A DNA stretch of 64,000 nucleotides from Ctena decussata (Eukaryota > Mollusca > Bivalvia > Lucinida > Lucinidae), in assembly GCA_963989385.1 (NCBI GenBank), contig OZ022512.1:30959899-31023898 (forward strand), given 5' to 3'. Position 1 is the stretch's first letter. Each line of letters opens with the position of its first letter. Shown here piece after piece: positions 32,955 through 43,812 of this stretch. The position numbers were made by a program, and so were the translations under genes. Below the pieces are notes generated by a model. It had not been told where the DNA came from and searched no databases. It was given only the letters and a program-made list of their open reading frames with translations.

Positions 32955-33735
32955 TTTGTGATATCACTTATTTGATTCGATTGATTTGATTATTTGATTC
33001 TGTTGAGGACATCACTTTTCTATTTAATGATACAGCTAGTCATGTTTTGATATTACAATGTTTTCATGCAATCACTTAATACTTTTTTGTGATGTCACGG
33101 ATTCGGTTAATATCACAAAAAATTTCATGTTTCAATTTGTTATGTCACAATCGAATTAGCGATAACATAAAACTGAATGAGTAACATCACAAAACAAAGC
33201 TAGTGATCACAAAACGAAATTGTAAGTTTGTTACATTAATTCGATATTTTGATACTACTAATTGATCACTATTTCGGTTATGTGATACCACTTATTCAAG
33301 ATTATGGTATTCCAGTCTTGTACAAGTTTTCTTATCACAAAACCGCTGTTTTATAATACATCGATATGCGAATCCTATATTTTGTGATATCTCAGGATTA
33401 GTGGTATCACTAATTAATGATAAGCTCTTGATGTCCTTAACTCTATTTGCGATATCGCTTCTTAAATGCTGGGATGTCATAACCACTACGAAGAATAAAT
33501 GATGCCATAGAATGGAAATGGTGATATCAATAAATTGATTTTTATGATTTCAGAAAACAGAATAATTCATATTTAAAAATATTCATGATTTTTTTGACAT
33601 CACAAACATTGATATTCAGACATAACTAATATACGACACCGCAACGTTTATTATGATGTCACCAAAACGGTGATTCGAACAAAACACAATCGAATTAGTG
33701 AAACCACAAAATCAGAAATTTACCCATTAAAGCCA
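32955..33735. repeat. Field of TGTGATATCAC-like palindromes
   Basis: Short motifs 'tgtgatatcac', 'gtgatgtcac', 'gatatcac', 'tatcacaaa' and 'tgatacca' recur every 20-50 bp in both orientations (for example 32958, 33006, 33090, 33107, 33142, 33184, 33278, 33380, 33403, 33520, 33598), with no fixed period. The longest frame in it (33292-33486, -) has no domain. Confidence 0.55.
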
Positions 33736-33758
33736 AGCATCCCATTAAAGGGACATAA

Positions 33759-33825
33759 GCAAACAGTGCAAACCCAGATCAGACGCCGCACAATCCGGCG
33801 TCTGATCAGGGTCTACATTGTTTGC
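33759..33825. repeat. Family D-like hairpin
   Basis: GCAAACA...GATCAGACGCCG pairs with CGGCGTCTGATC...TGTTTGC round a CACAATC loop; the stem of 12 at the apex is perfect. Confidence 0.7.
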
Positions 33826-33954
33826 ATACAATCTATATCAATTTCTATAAAAATGATAAAAAATAAATCATCATCCCTACAATGATGAATGGACTCATCC
33901 AATTAATAAGGATAGTAGAGTCCACTAGCCATAAATGGGTTAATTGATCTCACA

Positions 33955-34395
33955 AAATTCGGTATTTAGCTTATAATGCACTAAGTCAAAAAAGGGGCAT
34001 AATTCTGTCAAAAATTCACTTTTTTTTCCAAAAGATAATCAGGTCATCTAGACCTTGGGCAATGTCATCGTGCAAAAAAACATGATCCTAGCATCAGGGG
34101 TTCTTGAGATATTTTGTTCACAAGGTTCCATAGACTAAGTTGCAAAAGGGGCATAACTCTGGAAATACATGACCGGCGGAAAAAAGAAAAATACGGGTCC
34201 GCGTATTTTTCAAGTACATGCCACATGTAAAATTTCAAGATCCTAGCATAAGCAGTTCTTGAGTTTCCCAGCTGCCAAAAAGCGTTACGGACAGACGGAC
34301 AGACGGACGGACAGACGGACGGACGAACGGACGGACGGACAGGCCCAAACCAATATGCCCCCTCAACTTCTCCGAGGTCGGGGGCATAAAAACAA
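33955..34395 (-). repeat. Hairpin-headed repeat (ATGCCCCC/GGGGGCAT head)
   Basis: On the - strand it begins at about 34390 with a perfect 8-bp stem ATGCCCCC / GGGGGCAT, then the GTCC patch (34287-34341). Two 'ttgcaaaaggggcataactctg'-like monomers follow (about 33985 and 34140). Confidence 0.65.
34287..34341. repeat. (GGAC)n / (GACA)n microsatellite
   Basis: 55 bp of GGACAGAC and GGAC repeats, the GTCC patch of the hairpin-headed repeat. Confidence 0.9.
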
Positions 34396-34964
34396 ATCAA
34401 AGATGCTGATATATAAATTACGGCCTACTAAACTAAAATTCTGCGGTGTCTTTAGAGTATACCTCTTTCAAAGAAGTTTAAAATGCACCGTTTTTAAAAA
34501 AGATACACCGTGTTTGCAGACTTTCCTACGCATATCATAGCTTATGTGTTTTTGCAATCAGAAGTTCTGTTTTTATGTTGGTTTCCGAGAAATTACGTCA
34601 TTTGCATTACTTTTCGAACGCCCCTCGTATATCAGGTAAAAAAATTATAAACTATTTTACAATAAGACGAACTTGTCACAGCGATATGAATCTTATAGGA
34701 GTTTAAACTAGTTTTACTAGATTTAAACCCTCGTCATCTACTTCTGCAGTGGTTCGAAACGTTTAGTTAGCTGCTTGGTCCGCATTAGGGTTCCAGAACG
34801 TCTTGGGTCGGGCACACCGTGGTTCAACTGGTAGGTTTCTTCTGCTCCAGAATTTCAGTGTTGCTATTTCTGTGAATCCTCATGTTTGTTTTATCTGAGT
34901 GTTAATTTTGATTTCTATATACCCGAGATATTACCCTTATGAGTTCGAAATCTTCCACGCAAAC
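34396..34964. other. Non-coding stretch
   Basis: No exon or repeat recognised. Confidence 0.5.
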
Positions 34965-35465
34965 CGAACAACTAAGTGTCTGATGAACCAAAGCAGGACC
35001 AAGGGTTCGACCACAAATCGTTTAAGGCCCCCTCCCCCCCAAAAAAAACACACACACACACACACCCCAAAAGTACTATCATGCTGGCCTTCCCAATGCG
35101 GCACTTCTGTTTTGGTTCTTAGTTGTTTCATGTATTGTTTGTCGATTTTACTATTTTAAAATATGGTTTGTTATCTTAAGGCTAGCATTGAAAATAGGTC
35201 AAACTAGATTTTAATGTTTTTCGTAGAATTTGTTCTAATTGTCGGGGTTGGTGCTTTTTGTAAGACTGTTGTGTTGGCGGTGGTTGTTTTTGTTGGGTTA
35301 AACAAATAAGTATCTGATGAACCAAGGTAGAACAAAGGGCGAGGGTTGGTCCATCACAAAGCGGTTAAGGCCCCCCCCCCCCCCCCCCCCGCCTTTCCCC
35401 GGTCATTTCATTACAGGCGTCCAATGGCGGCAGTTCTGTTTTGGTTCTTCTTGGTTGTTTTTACA
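34965..35465 (+). repeat. Two direct copies of a 160-bp unit with poly-C tract
   Basis: 'aaac.aa.taagt.tctgatgaaccaa' through 'ttaaggcccc' and 'ttctgttttggttctt' occurs at 34965-35137 and again at 35302-35465 (step about 337 bp). Each copy has a C run in the middle: about 7 C then A and CA repeats in the first, 20 C (35371-35390) in the second. Confidence 0.75.
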
Positions 35466-37250
35466 GTTGTTAGTTGCTATGTTTGTTATTGATATATTGT
35501 TTGTGATGTTCAGGTTAGCCCATTGACCTCCTACATCGGGAATGCCTGTTTACATGGCTGCCACTGGTGTTGTGTTTGGTGGTGACTAGATTTTATGTTG
35601 TGTGTCTTTGGTTTGATTTTGGATTGTATGTGTCAGCTCCTGAGAATTTCCTCCTTACTCTCATTTTTCAGTATGTATCAATGTATCATCACAGGAAAAA
35701 AAAGATAAATCACAGATAAGACTTATGATAAATAAAAAATAAGGACTCGACAGAAACACCTGCGACACCTGAAATCCTTGCGGTGTCAATCACAACACTG
35801 AAATACTTGAGCAATAGAAAATCACCAATGGAGCCCCAAATGGCCAAACAACAGACAGGACAAGCTCTGGCCCCTACAAACTTAAATAATACGCTTTATG
35901 TCGAGGCCATCATAGAGTCTGATGCCCGACCCACCGGCGAGCAATAAAGAGAGAAGCAAAGTTATAAAACGTGATTGGGTTAACCACTATGCATGAAGAC
36001 TGTAGCATTGCATTATGTTTTCATCCTGTTATAATATAGTTTTTAGCACAACATTTTAATTTAGAAACATAAAAATAAAATAATAATTATAAAAATAATG
36101 ACAAAACTGTCAATATCATGAGTAGTTTACACGTCGTACAGTTGTTTCAAAAATGGTATTGCAAATTTGTAGTCTTTATAATGGTATAAAACGCTGTTTT
36201 GACATGGATATGTCAACCTTTCAATAGCATGCGCTATTAAGTATAGTATCTCGAATGCGTATTCTTATATTAAACTGTCTGCGTCACTAAAATTCCAAGT
36301 AAGGCTTGAGATTAATGTTTGTATATCTTATTGTTGTAGCATGACCAGTGCAATTTCCTTTTGAAGTGGTGTTAAAATAAATCTCCATACACTAAAGTAA
36401 CTCAGAAGATGGAGCCAACATAGTGCAGAATAACCGAAGAGGTGGATCCTTAATTCAGTCTTGGGAAGGTACGCATTTATCCCATTCAGTAACCTTGACA
36501 AAAATCAATATTAGGGCTTCAGAAAAGCCACAATTTCGGAGAAATAAAATATTGCTCACAAAATAAAGAATGAGTTGATCGATTTCCACTGGAACATCTT
36601 CAAACTCTTCAAAAAGCGACAATGTCTAATCTAGACCAGCATTTCGGCCAGGGTCTTTGCAATGCGCAGTCCGATCAGGGTCTTTGCAATTCACTGTACA
36701 GGTTTTAGATCTAAATCGTTGCTAACTGCAAGCATAATAGTACTCAAAATAAAATGGTGTTTGAATAGTTTCAGTTTTCTTTGGGTGTAAAAACATCCAT
36801 TGCATAAGAATGTCATCCGCTCCCTTCCAGTCATGGTATTATCTATGATTTATTTTCAGGGCAATTCTTTCAGTCCCATCATCAGACTTGCATGACGCAT
36901 ATAAAGGGATTTTTTTTATAAATAGACTAGCATGGATCATATCAAGATTGGTGCTGAACAGATTTCTTTATGTTCAGATTATAGGCAGCAGCTTGATTTC
37001 TCTCGGCCTATATAATTTAATCAGTTTTCTCTTTAGTATCAGTGTAAATAATTTTCTTACCTGATATTATAATAACACTTTCTGTTCACTTCCTAATTTT
37101 ATAATGACCAACTGGAGACTGAAAAAGATAGAGATTTAGTTATAGTGAGAGAGTGAATATATATTCGCTTTTAACCAATCACAGAGGAGGTCATGCTTCA
37201 AGCAAATTATAATATGCCAAACAGTCTGTAAGTTGATACGCATAGTTTTG
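35466..37250. other. Non-coding stretch
   Basis: 1.8 kb with no exon recognised. 36630-36740 has two copies of 'cagggtctttgcaat' 24 bp apart, resembling family D arms. Confidence 0.5.
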
Positions 37251-38648
37251 TGAAATTTAAATGGACTGTTGACAAAATTAATTGACGAAGACGTTATTGA
37301 GTGTCTGTGTCCGTGCGATATTGTCTTAATTTCTCAAACCTGGATAAGTAACAAACATTTAGTTGACTAAGAAATACAAGACTTTCAAAGTAAACATATT
37401 TTTGGGGCATAAAAAGTCTAAAAACTAAAAAGGGGAGTCAGAGTGGGGATAGATCAGCTTACTTTAAAAAGGAACTGAAAATCAAAATCACTTTAGCTGA
37501 AAGTAATAACTTTGGTATTATTTAACTGAAAATTAATCGAGATTTGTTTCATTTCGATGAGAACATATACAATTGCAAATTTCTATATTCCTCCAACAGC
37601 TTCAAAACTGTTAACTCATAAAGATTTTGACATTTTTGAAGAAATCGAAAAAGGTATGGAAAAGTATAGTGAAATGGGAAGACATACATTAATGGAGATT
37701 TAATTTTATAGAACGACACAATTATCAGATATATTAGAATTTGATAAATATTTAGATGACTACGATAATCATGAACTCAACCATGACAACAATGGCAATG
37801 ATTTTTCGAGGCGCAGCCTCGTATAATTTCGATATTGTTCCACACTTCACAAGATTCCATTGGTCAAATAACGCGTATGTCAAACTTTAGCCAATAATGT
37901 CAAAGGTCAATGAATATTTAATCTTCGTTTTTTCTCGTCGAACTGTACTGTGAATACTAGCACTCTGTCTTATATTAATTCAAAATGTTTATCTTGTTTG
38001 TAATTCTACTATAGAAATGTTATCGAAAACAGATGCAGATTTTCAAAACTTTCTTTTTTCGTCGTAGATCTACTTCCGATTGCTACTTTCGGTTTAATAC
38101 CCACAAACAAACAACAAGTGCAACATGTTGATAACTATTTTGAAATCAGGCCAATTTCATGATTGACCGCGGTCCATTTTGGAATTCCAAATTGGACAGC
38201 TCAATTTTGAGATAGGTGTTGTCGCTACCCAGTTTCAAAATTACGGTTGTGGGTGCCTGCCGACATAGCTTACTTATTCGTGAAAGTTATTGTCAGATGT
38301 TCAACTAGAGACATTAACAAAACACACTTCCATTTAATCTGCGCCGAGTGTCTTTTTTTTTTAAAGATTTTTCTTGTTTCTTATGCGTAGATAATTTACC
38401 GACACGACGGAATAAAGATCACTTGATCTAACAAAATAGACGACGATCAGTTGCACTTTGTTAACCGACAGACCATATACTAGCAAATGGTCGTTTATTC
38501 TTAGACAAAGACGGAAATTATACGTCCTGTTTCCCACATGGTCTAAGCGTCACGGATTATCTATCAATCAATAAATTTGATATAAATTCAGTAAAGAATT
38601 CGAAACCTTGATTTGGACTACTTTCTCTGATTATGTAGCTTTATTTTA
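37251..38648 (+). pseudogene. LINE retrotransposon endonuclease domain, broken and interrupted
   Basis: Reading across stops and frameshifts gives the start of an APE-type endonuclease. NLNGLLTKLIDEDVIECL (37254 on) is followed by DIVLISQTWISNKHLVD, EIQDFQSKHIFGA, then SAYFKKELKIKITLAESNN and FDENIY. It continues NFYIPPTASKLLTHKDFDIF, a damaged NGDFN-like site, and LSDILEFDKYLDDYDNHELN, up to about 37805. Coding sense resumes at about 38388 with LPTRRNKDHLI, ILANGRLFLDKDGNYTSCFP, HGLSVTDYLSINKFDINS and SKEFETLIWTTFSDYVALFY (ends 38648). The roughly 575 bp between (37810-38385) look like an insertion. The expected W before NLNGL is TGA here. The clade is not assigned; it is inactive. Confidence 0.8.
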
Positions 38649-40220
38649 CATGTACCCCCGCAAACTTTGTTTGCGATGGGGTAAACTGTTTTCATATTGT
38701 ACGTCTGTCCGTCCGACCGTCCGTAACACCTTGTTTTTTTCCTTATGTCTTGGAAACAGAGTGATGAATATTCACGAATATCTGCACACACATAGATATC
38801 AATGAGATGTACCTACAGAAGAAAAAAAGGTCTAGGGACCAGTTCCCCTAGAGTTATTGCCGTTTGTAGATTTTCTTAATAAGGCAGTAAAAATTTTGTG
38901 CGCTCACTATCTCTTTAACCAATGACTAGAATTCGACCAAACTAGCACAGTTTTATGATTAGGACAGAGGTAAGAAATAATTAGATTTCGATGACCTTGA
39001 CCTTATTTTCAAGGTCACATCCGCACTTTGATACTCAAGTTTTGATAGAAAAACGCTTGTGTGCACACCAGCTCTTAAACAAATGGCTGGAATTTCGCCA
39101 AACTAGCACAGATTAATCATTAGGACAAGGGAAAGGATGATTAGATTTTGGTGACTTTTGTCTTATTTTCATGGTCACAGCTGCACTTTGAAACTCAAAT
39201 TTTGATAGAAAAAAACTTGTGTGCATACTTTCTCTTTATGCAATGTCTGGAATTCTGCCAAACTAGCATAACTTAATTATTAGGACAATGGCAAGAGGTG
39301 GTTAGATTTTGATGACCTATACTATATTTTCAAGGTCACAGCGGCACATTGGAACTCAGATTTTGAGAGAGAAACCTTGTTTGCTAACTATCTCTTTAAC
39401 CAATAACTGGAACTCTATTTCACCAGCACAGATTAATTATTAGGACATGGGCAAGAAGTTATTAGATTTTGGTAATCTAAATCTTATTTTCAAGGTCTCA
39501 GCAGCACTTTGAATCTCCAATGTTGACAGAAATAGGCTTGTATGCATCCTGTATCTTGAACCAATGGCTGTTTCTATCCAAACTAGCAAAGATACATTGT
39601 AGGGACATAGATAAGAAACGATTAGATTTTGGTGACCTTGACCTTATTTTCAAGGTCACAATGACACTTTGAAAATCAAATTTTGAAGGTAAAACGCTTG
39701 TGTGCATTCTATATCTTGAACCAATGGCTGAATGTATGCCAAACTAGCATATTTACATCTCTAGGACAATGGAAAGAAGACATTAACTTTTGGTGACATT
39801 ATTTTCAAGGTCACAGTGGCACATCGAAACTCAAAACTTGATAGAAAAAAGCTTGTGTGCATTCTGTATCTTGAACCAATGGCAGAAAGTTTACCAAACT
39901 GGCACAGATACATCATAAGGACACGGGAAAGGATCGAATAGATTTGATTCTGTTCACTGCATTAAAAAGGCTCTAGGCAGTAAAAAGCTTGTGTGCACAA
40001 CATTTCTTTCACCAATGGCTGGAATTTTACCAAACTAGCATAGGTCAATCATTTAGACGTGGGAAAGAAAGGGTTATATTGTTGTGACCTTGACCTTACT
40101 TCAAGGTCACTACATTATAAAGACTCTAAAAGTGAGCCTTGTGTGCACTGTCATGAATGAATAGATGGAATTTGACCAAACAAGCACAAATACAACATTA
40201 GAACATGGGAAATTAAACTC
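38649..40220 (+). repeat. Hairpin-headed repeat with about 160-bp monomers (TACCCC/GGGGTA head)
   Basis: Head TACCCC-c-GCAAAC-ttt-GTTTGC-gat-GGGGTA (38652-38682), then GTCTGTCCGTCCGACCGTCC. About seven monomers follow, with 'ttcaaggtcac' at 39008, 39168 (ttcatggtcac), 39331, 39490, 39649 and 39804, and 'accaatggctggaatttt..ccaaactagcac'. The right part is included in the segmental duplication. It abuts the LINE relic at 38648. Confidence 0.75.
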
Positions 40221-40316
40221 TTAAAGAGTTCATTCAAGAGCATAGAATACATTCAGAAGAAGAGACATGGGCCAGACTACGTAGTTTCGACTTATAAAGC
40301 ATCATCAGTGACCCTA

Positions 40317-41221
40317 CGAGGGTCATCCAAAAAGTTCTGTCACTGGCTTATATTTCGAAAACGAAAAGTCCTATTCACCTAAAATAAAAACCATTCAAAA
40401 ATCCTGTTTTTTATCACATAGCTGTAAAAAACTGATTCTTGTATCAATGACATAACATTCACAATCTGCTTCAAAAGAAGGGTACCCTCACCCTACTGGC
40501 AAATTAGTAGATGCAACTCCGGCAATAATCAATGAAGGGATGTCTATTATCGCTGCCCGGTGCCTACGATATCTCAGGTGCTAATAAACACAACGAAAAA
40601 CTTTCCAAGTGATTCTGTCCATTTTAAAGAGTTTATAGCATTTCGTAACCTCAATTTTATGCAAACAACGCCATAGGAAAATCAACTAGGTCATGTTCTA
40701 AGTTCAAAAGCTTCATAAACGTATAATATTTCAAATTCTGAAGCGTATCTTTACTGCAGTAGATCATGACAATGTGTTCTAAATCAAAATTTCAGAAAAG
40801 ATCCCTAAAATGGAAGCACAGTGAGTCCTTGAAAATCACGTGACTGTGTATTTCACCATATTTCATATATTAATATTTTGCATCGCATGTAATCGACATA
40901 ATTCGCTGATTTTTATGTAGTGTCCCACAAAATGCAACGGACAGCAACCCTGAAAATTTCAGAATCCTGCAATATGTGATTGCCGAGATATGCAGCATGA
41001 AGCAAGCCAGCAGAAAAACAAAAATCGTGAAAATAGGCCAGTGTCAAATATAAGGTCTGTATCTGAGCTTATAACTAAACCAGATGGCATGTTTTCACCA
41101 TTTACCTGATATCAGTATAAAGATAAAAGATTGTTCTTTTGATTGTTGCAAACCGTGGTAAGCTATCACGTCTGTGAGCAAAGTTATGAGTCCAGTGACA
41201 GACTTTTTTGGACGATCCTCG
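40317..41221. mobile_element. 905-bp mariner-type element with TA duplication
   Basis: Ends CGAGGGTCATCCAAAAAGTT and (reverse complement of right end) CGAGGATCGTCCAAAAAAGT form imperfect terminal inverted repeats of about 30 bp. TA lies on each side (40315-40316, 41222-41223), while the empty site in unit 2 has a single TA (42944-42945). 'ACGAGGGTC..CCAAAAAGT' ends are mariner-like. No transposase frame: non-autonomous or decayed. Confidence 0.88.
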
Positions 41222-41493
41222 TAACTGCATATGGTGACGAAACCAGAGAAAAGCATACTTTAATTTCATTAATTTAATTTTTCTGCAGGAAGATTGACAT
41301 CCACAGGATAAACATTTATAAAAGCCAGTTCAGGTCTATGGGCCAATTCTACTATAGTTATTTCCCTTTGTAGTTTTTTGTCTGGAACAAGCAAGTTTTT
41401 ACTGACCATTACTGTGCGTGGGTGTGTGTGTGTGTGTGGGGGGGGGGCTTCTAATAAGCATTGGTTATTGACATTTGCTTTATTATACTTCAG

Positions 41494-41812
41494 TTATGGA
41501 ACAAAGTGCACATCAGAGACCGAGATACCACATAATATCATCAATAACACCGTAACTGAGTCAGAAATTATATTTGATGAAGACCAATTACCTGAATTTC
41601 AAACGTTATCAAAACAAAACATACAACAGCTCGATGTCTGCACTGACCCAAGCATAGATGCAACTTTAAAAGTCGAGGTATTAACCAATTTTTTATCTGA
41701 AAATGCAAATTTAAAGAGTAACTACACTTCAGAAACTGACTGTATCAGACCAAAAATCCTATCCCCAACATCAAAGGGGAAAGGTTCACAAAAACATCCC
41801 AACAAACAATAA
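41494..41812 (+). pseudogene. Terminal-exon-like frame, duplicate copy 1 (frameshifted at 3' end)
   Basis: Follows an acceptor-like ttattatacttcag. It reads YGTKCTSETEIPHNIINN, then ESEIIFDEDQLPEFQTLSKQ and LSENANLKSNYTSE; after that it departs from copy 2 through small indels and stops at TAA (41810-41812). The acidic, Ser/Thr-rich sequence is of unknown family. Copy 2 keeps a longer frame. Confidence 0.45.
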
Positions 41813-42051
41813 ATTACAAGAGATAAGCCAAGTCAGCAGCTCTTTCCCAAATAGGTGGCGACTCGGCTATCTTCACTGAACTAAATAATTTATACCAACA
41901 GAACTAAATAATTTGGAACCAACATAAGCAAATTATACGATAAACATTAAACAACTATTTTTACCTATTTTTATATTTTTATTATAGAAGGGTTAAAATG
42001 AAAACACAATAAATTAAACAGCACCGAACATTAAACAAATGCAAGTCACCG

Positions 42052-42250
42052 GCACTCAATCCACTGAGCTACCGGCACTTCTCTTAGACTCTAGAACAGA
42101 ATGAGCTTAATGAAACCAACAGACGGTGTGACATTTGGCAATTTATTAAACAGTAAAGTAATAAAATCAAATCAATCATCTATCAAACAGCTGTTGTATT
42201 TCTTGAATTCTTTTTGACTAAATATTAAATACAAATCTTTCCTCACTTTG
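42052..42250 (-). repeat. Dispersed repeat with tRNA-like head (SINE type III), partial
   Basis: Matches 50809-51003 throughout. On the - strand 'gccggtagctcagtggattg' (42056-42075 region) is a box A-like start. The part containing box B is missing here. Confidence 0.55.
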
Positions 42251-42382
42251 GGCTGCGTAGAAACTGGGCGAAATGCAAGAAGTGAATATTTTGATCACGC
42301 GCACACATTGAAATGCACACGTGCATTCGCACGCACAAAAAGGGTATCGTATAAGCTCCCCACCTTTTGCCATATATACATG
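42251..42382. other. Linker between duplication units
   Basis: CpG/CA-rich 'cacgcgcacacattgaaatg' stretch; joins the SINE-like repeat to unit 2. Confidence 0.4.
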
Positions 42383-43762
42383 TACATCTCTAGGACAAGG
42401 GAAAGAAGAAATTAGATTTTGGTGACATTATTTTCAAGGTCACAGTGGCACATCGAAACTCAAAATTTGATAGAAAAAAGCTTGTGTGCATTCTGTATCT
42501 TGAACCAATTGCAGGAATTTTACCAAACTGGCACAGATACATCATAAGGACACGGGAAAGAATCGAATAGATTTGATTCTGGTCACTGCATTATAAAAAC
42601 TCTAGGCAGTAAAAAGCTTGTGTGCACAATATTTCTTTCACCAATGGCTGAAATTTTACCCAACTAGCATAGGCCAATCATTCGGACGTGGGAAAGAAAG
42701 GGTTATATTGTTGTGACCTTGACCTTACTTCAAGGTCACTACATTATAAAGACTCTAAAAGTGAGCCTTGTGTGCACTGTCATGAATGAATAGATGGAAT
42801 TTGACCAAACTAGCCCAGATACATCATTAGGACATGGGAAATTAAACTCTTAAAGAGTTCATTCAAGAGCATAGAATACATTCAGAAGAAGGTACATGGG
42901 CCAGACTACTAAGTTTCGACTTGTAAAGCCTCATCAGTGACCCTAACCGCATATGGTGACGAAACCAGAGAAAAGCATACTGTAACTTCATAATTTTAAT
43001 TTCTTCAGGAAGATTGACATCCACAGGATAAACATTTATAAAAGCCAGTTCAGGTCTTTGGGCCAATTCTACTATAGTTAATTCCCTTTGTAGCTTATTT
43101 TGTTTGGAACAAGCAAGTTTTTACTGACCATTACTGTGTGTGGGTGGAGAAGGGGGGGGGGAGGCTTCTAATAAGCATTGATTATTGACATTTTTTATTA
43201 TACTTCAGTTATGGAACAAAGTGCACATCAGAGACCGAGATACCACATAATATCATCAATAACACCGTAACTGAGTCAGAAATTATATTTGATGAAGACC
43301 AATTACCTGAATACCAAACTTTATCGAAACAAAACATACAACATCTCGATGTATGCACTGACCCAAGCATAGATACAACATTAAAAGTCGAGGTATCAAC
43401 CAACTTTTTATCTGAAAATGCAAATTTAAAGAGTAACTACACTTCAGGAACAGATGAATCAGACCCAAAACCCTATCCCCAACATCAAAGGGGAAGATTG
43501 ACAAAGACATCCCAAAAAAAACAATTTATTACAAGTGATAAGCCGATTCAGCAGCTCTTTCCCAAATAGGTGACAACTCAGCTATCTTTACTGAACTAAA
43601 TAATTTATACCAACAGAACTAAATAATTTGGAACCAACATAAGCAAATTATACGATAAACATAAAACAACTATTTTTACCTATTATTCTATTTTTATTAT
43701 AGAAGGGTTAAAATAAAAACACAATAAATTAAACAGCACCGAACATAAAACAAATGCAAGTC
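42383..43762 (+). repeat. Segmental duplication, unit 2 (empty site)
   Basis: Direct tandem copy of unit 1, offset about 2.63 kb, lacking the mariner-type insertion. Both units stop at 'caaatgcaagtc' and are followed by unrelated DNA. Confidence 0.9.
43209..43569 (+). CDS. Terminal-exon-like open frame, duplicate copy 2, unknown family
   Basis: After an acceptor-like tattatacttcag the frame (phase 1; first full codon TAT at 43210) is open for 119 codons to TAG at 43567-43569. It ends KKQFITSDKPIQQLFPK. Between the two duplicates many differences are conservative, but copy 1 is broken. The short C-terminal QQLF is weakly reminiscent of PCNA-binding motifs, which is speculation. It could be a captured 3' exon of a host gene or the last exon of a mobile element gene. 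There is no upstream partner exon in the window. Confidence 0.35.
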
Positions 43763-43812
43763 TGGGTTTGGTAGAAAAAGATCAGTTCCGAAAAATAAAA
43801 CTTTTTTTTTTC

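Larger units (their letters stand above)
39754..42047 (+). repeat. Segmental duplication, unit 1 (contains the 905-bp insertion)
   Basis: Collinear with 42383-43762 over the whole length (from 'tacatctctagg' to 'caaatgcaagtc') after removing 40317-41221 and one TA. Net lengths are 1387 and 1380 bp. It holds the end of the 160-bp monomer repeat and the terminal-exon-like frame. Confidence 0.9.

Noticed and set aside
34065..34400. 111-codon - strand frame with Pro-Ser-Val-Arg runs
   Set aside because: Translation of the GGAC microsatellite and of a hairpin-headed repeat.
41378..41493. Upstream ATG extension of the terminal-exon-like frame
   Set aside because: It runs through a GT/G-rich simple repeat; the acceptor at 41491-41493 and the homologous copy 2 indicate the real exon begins at 41494.
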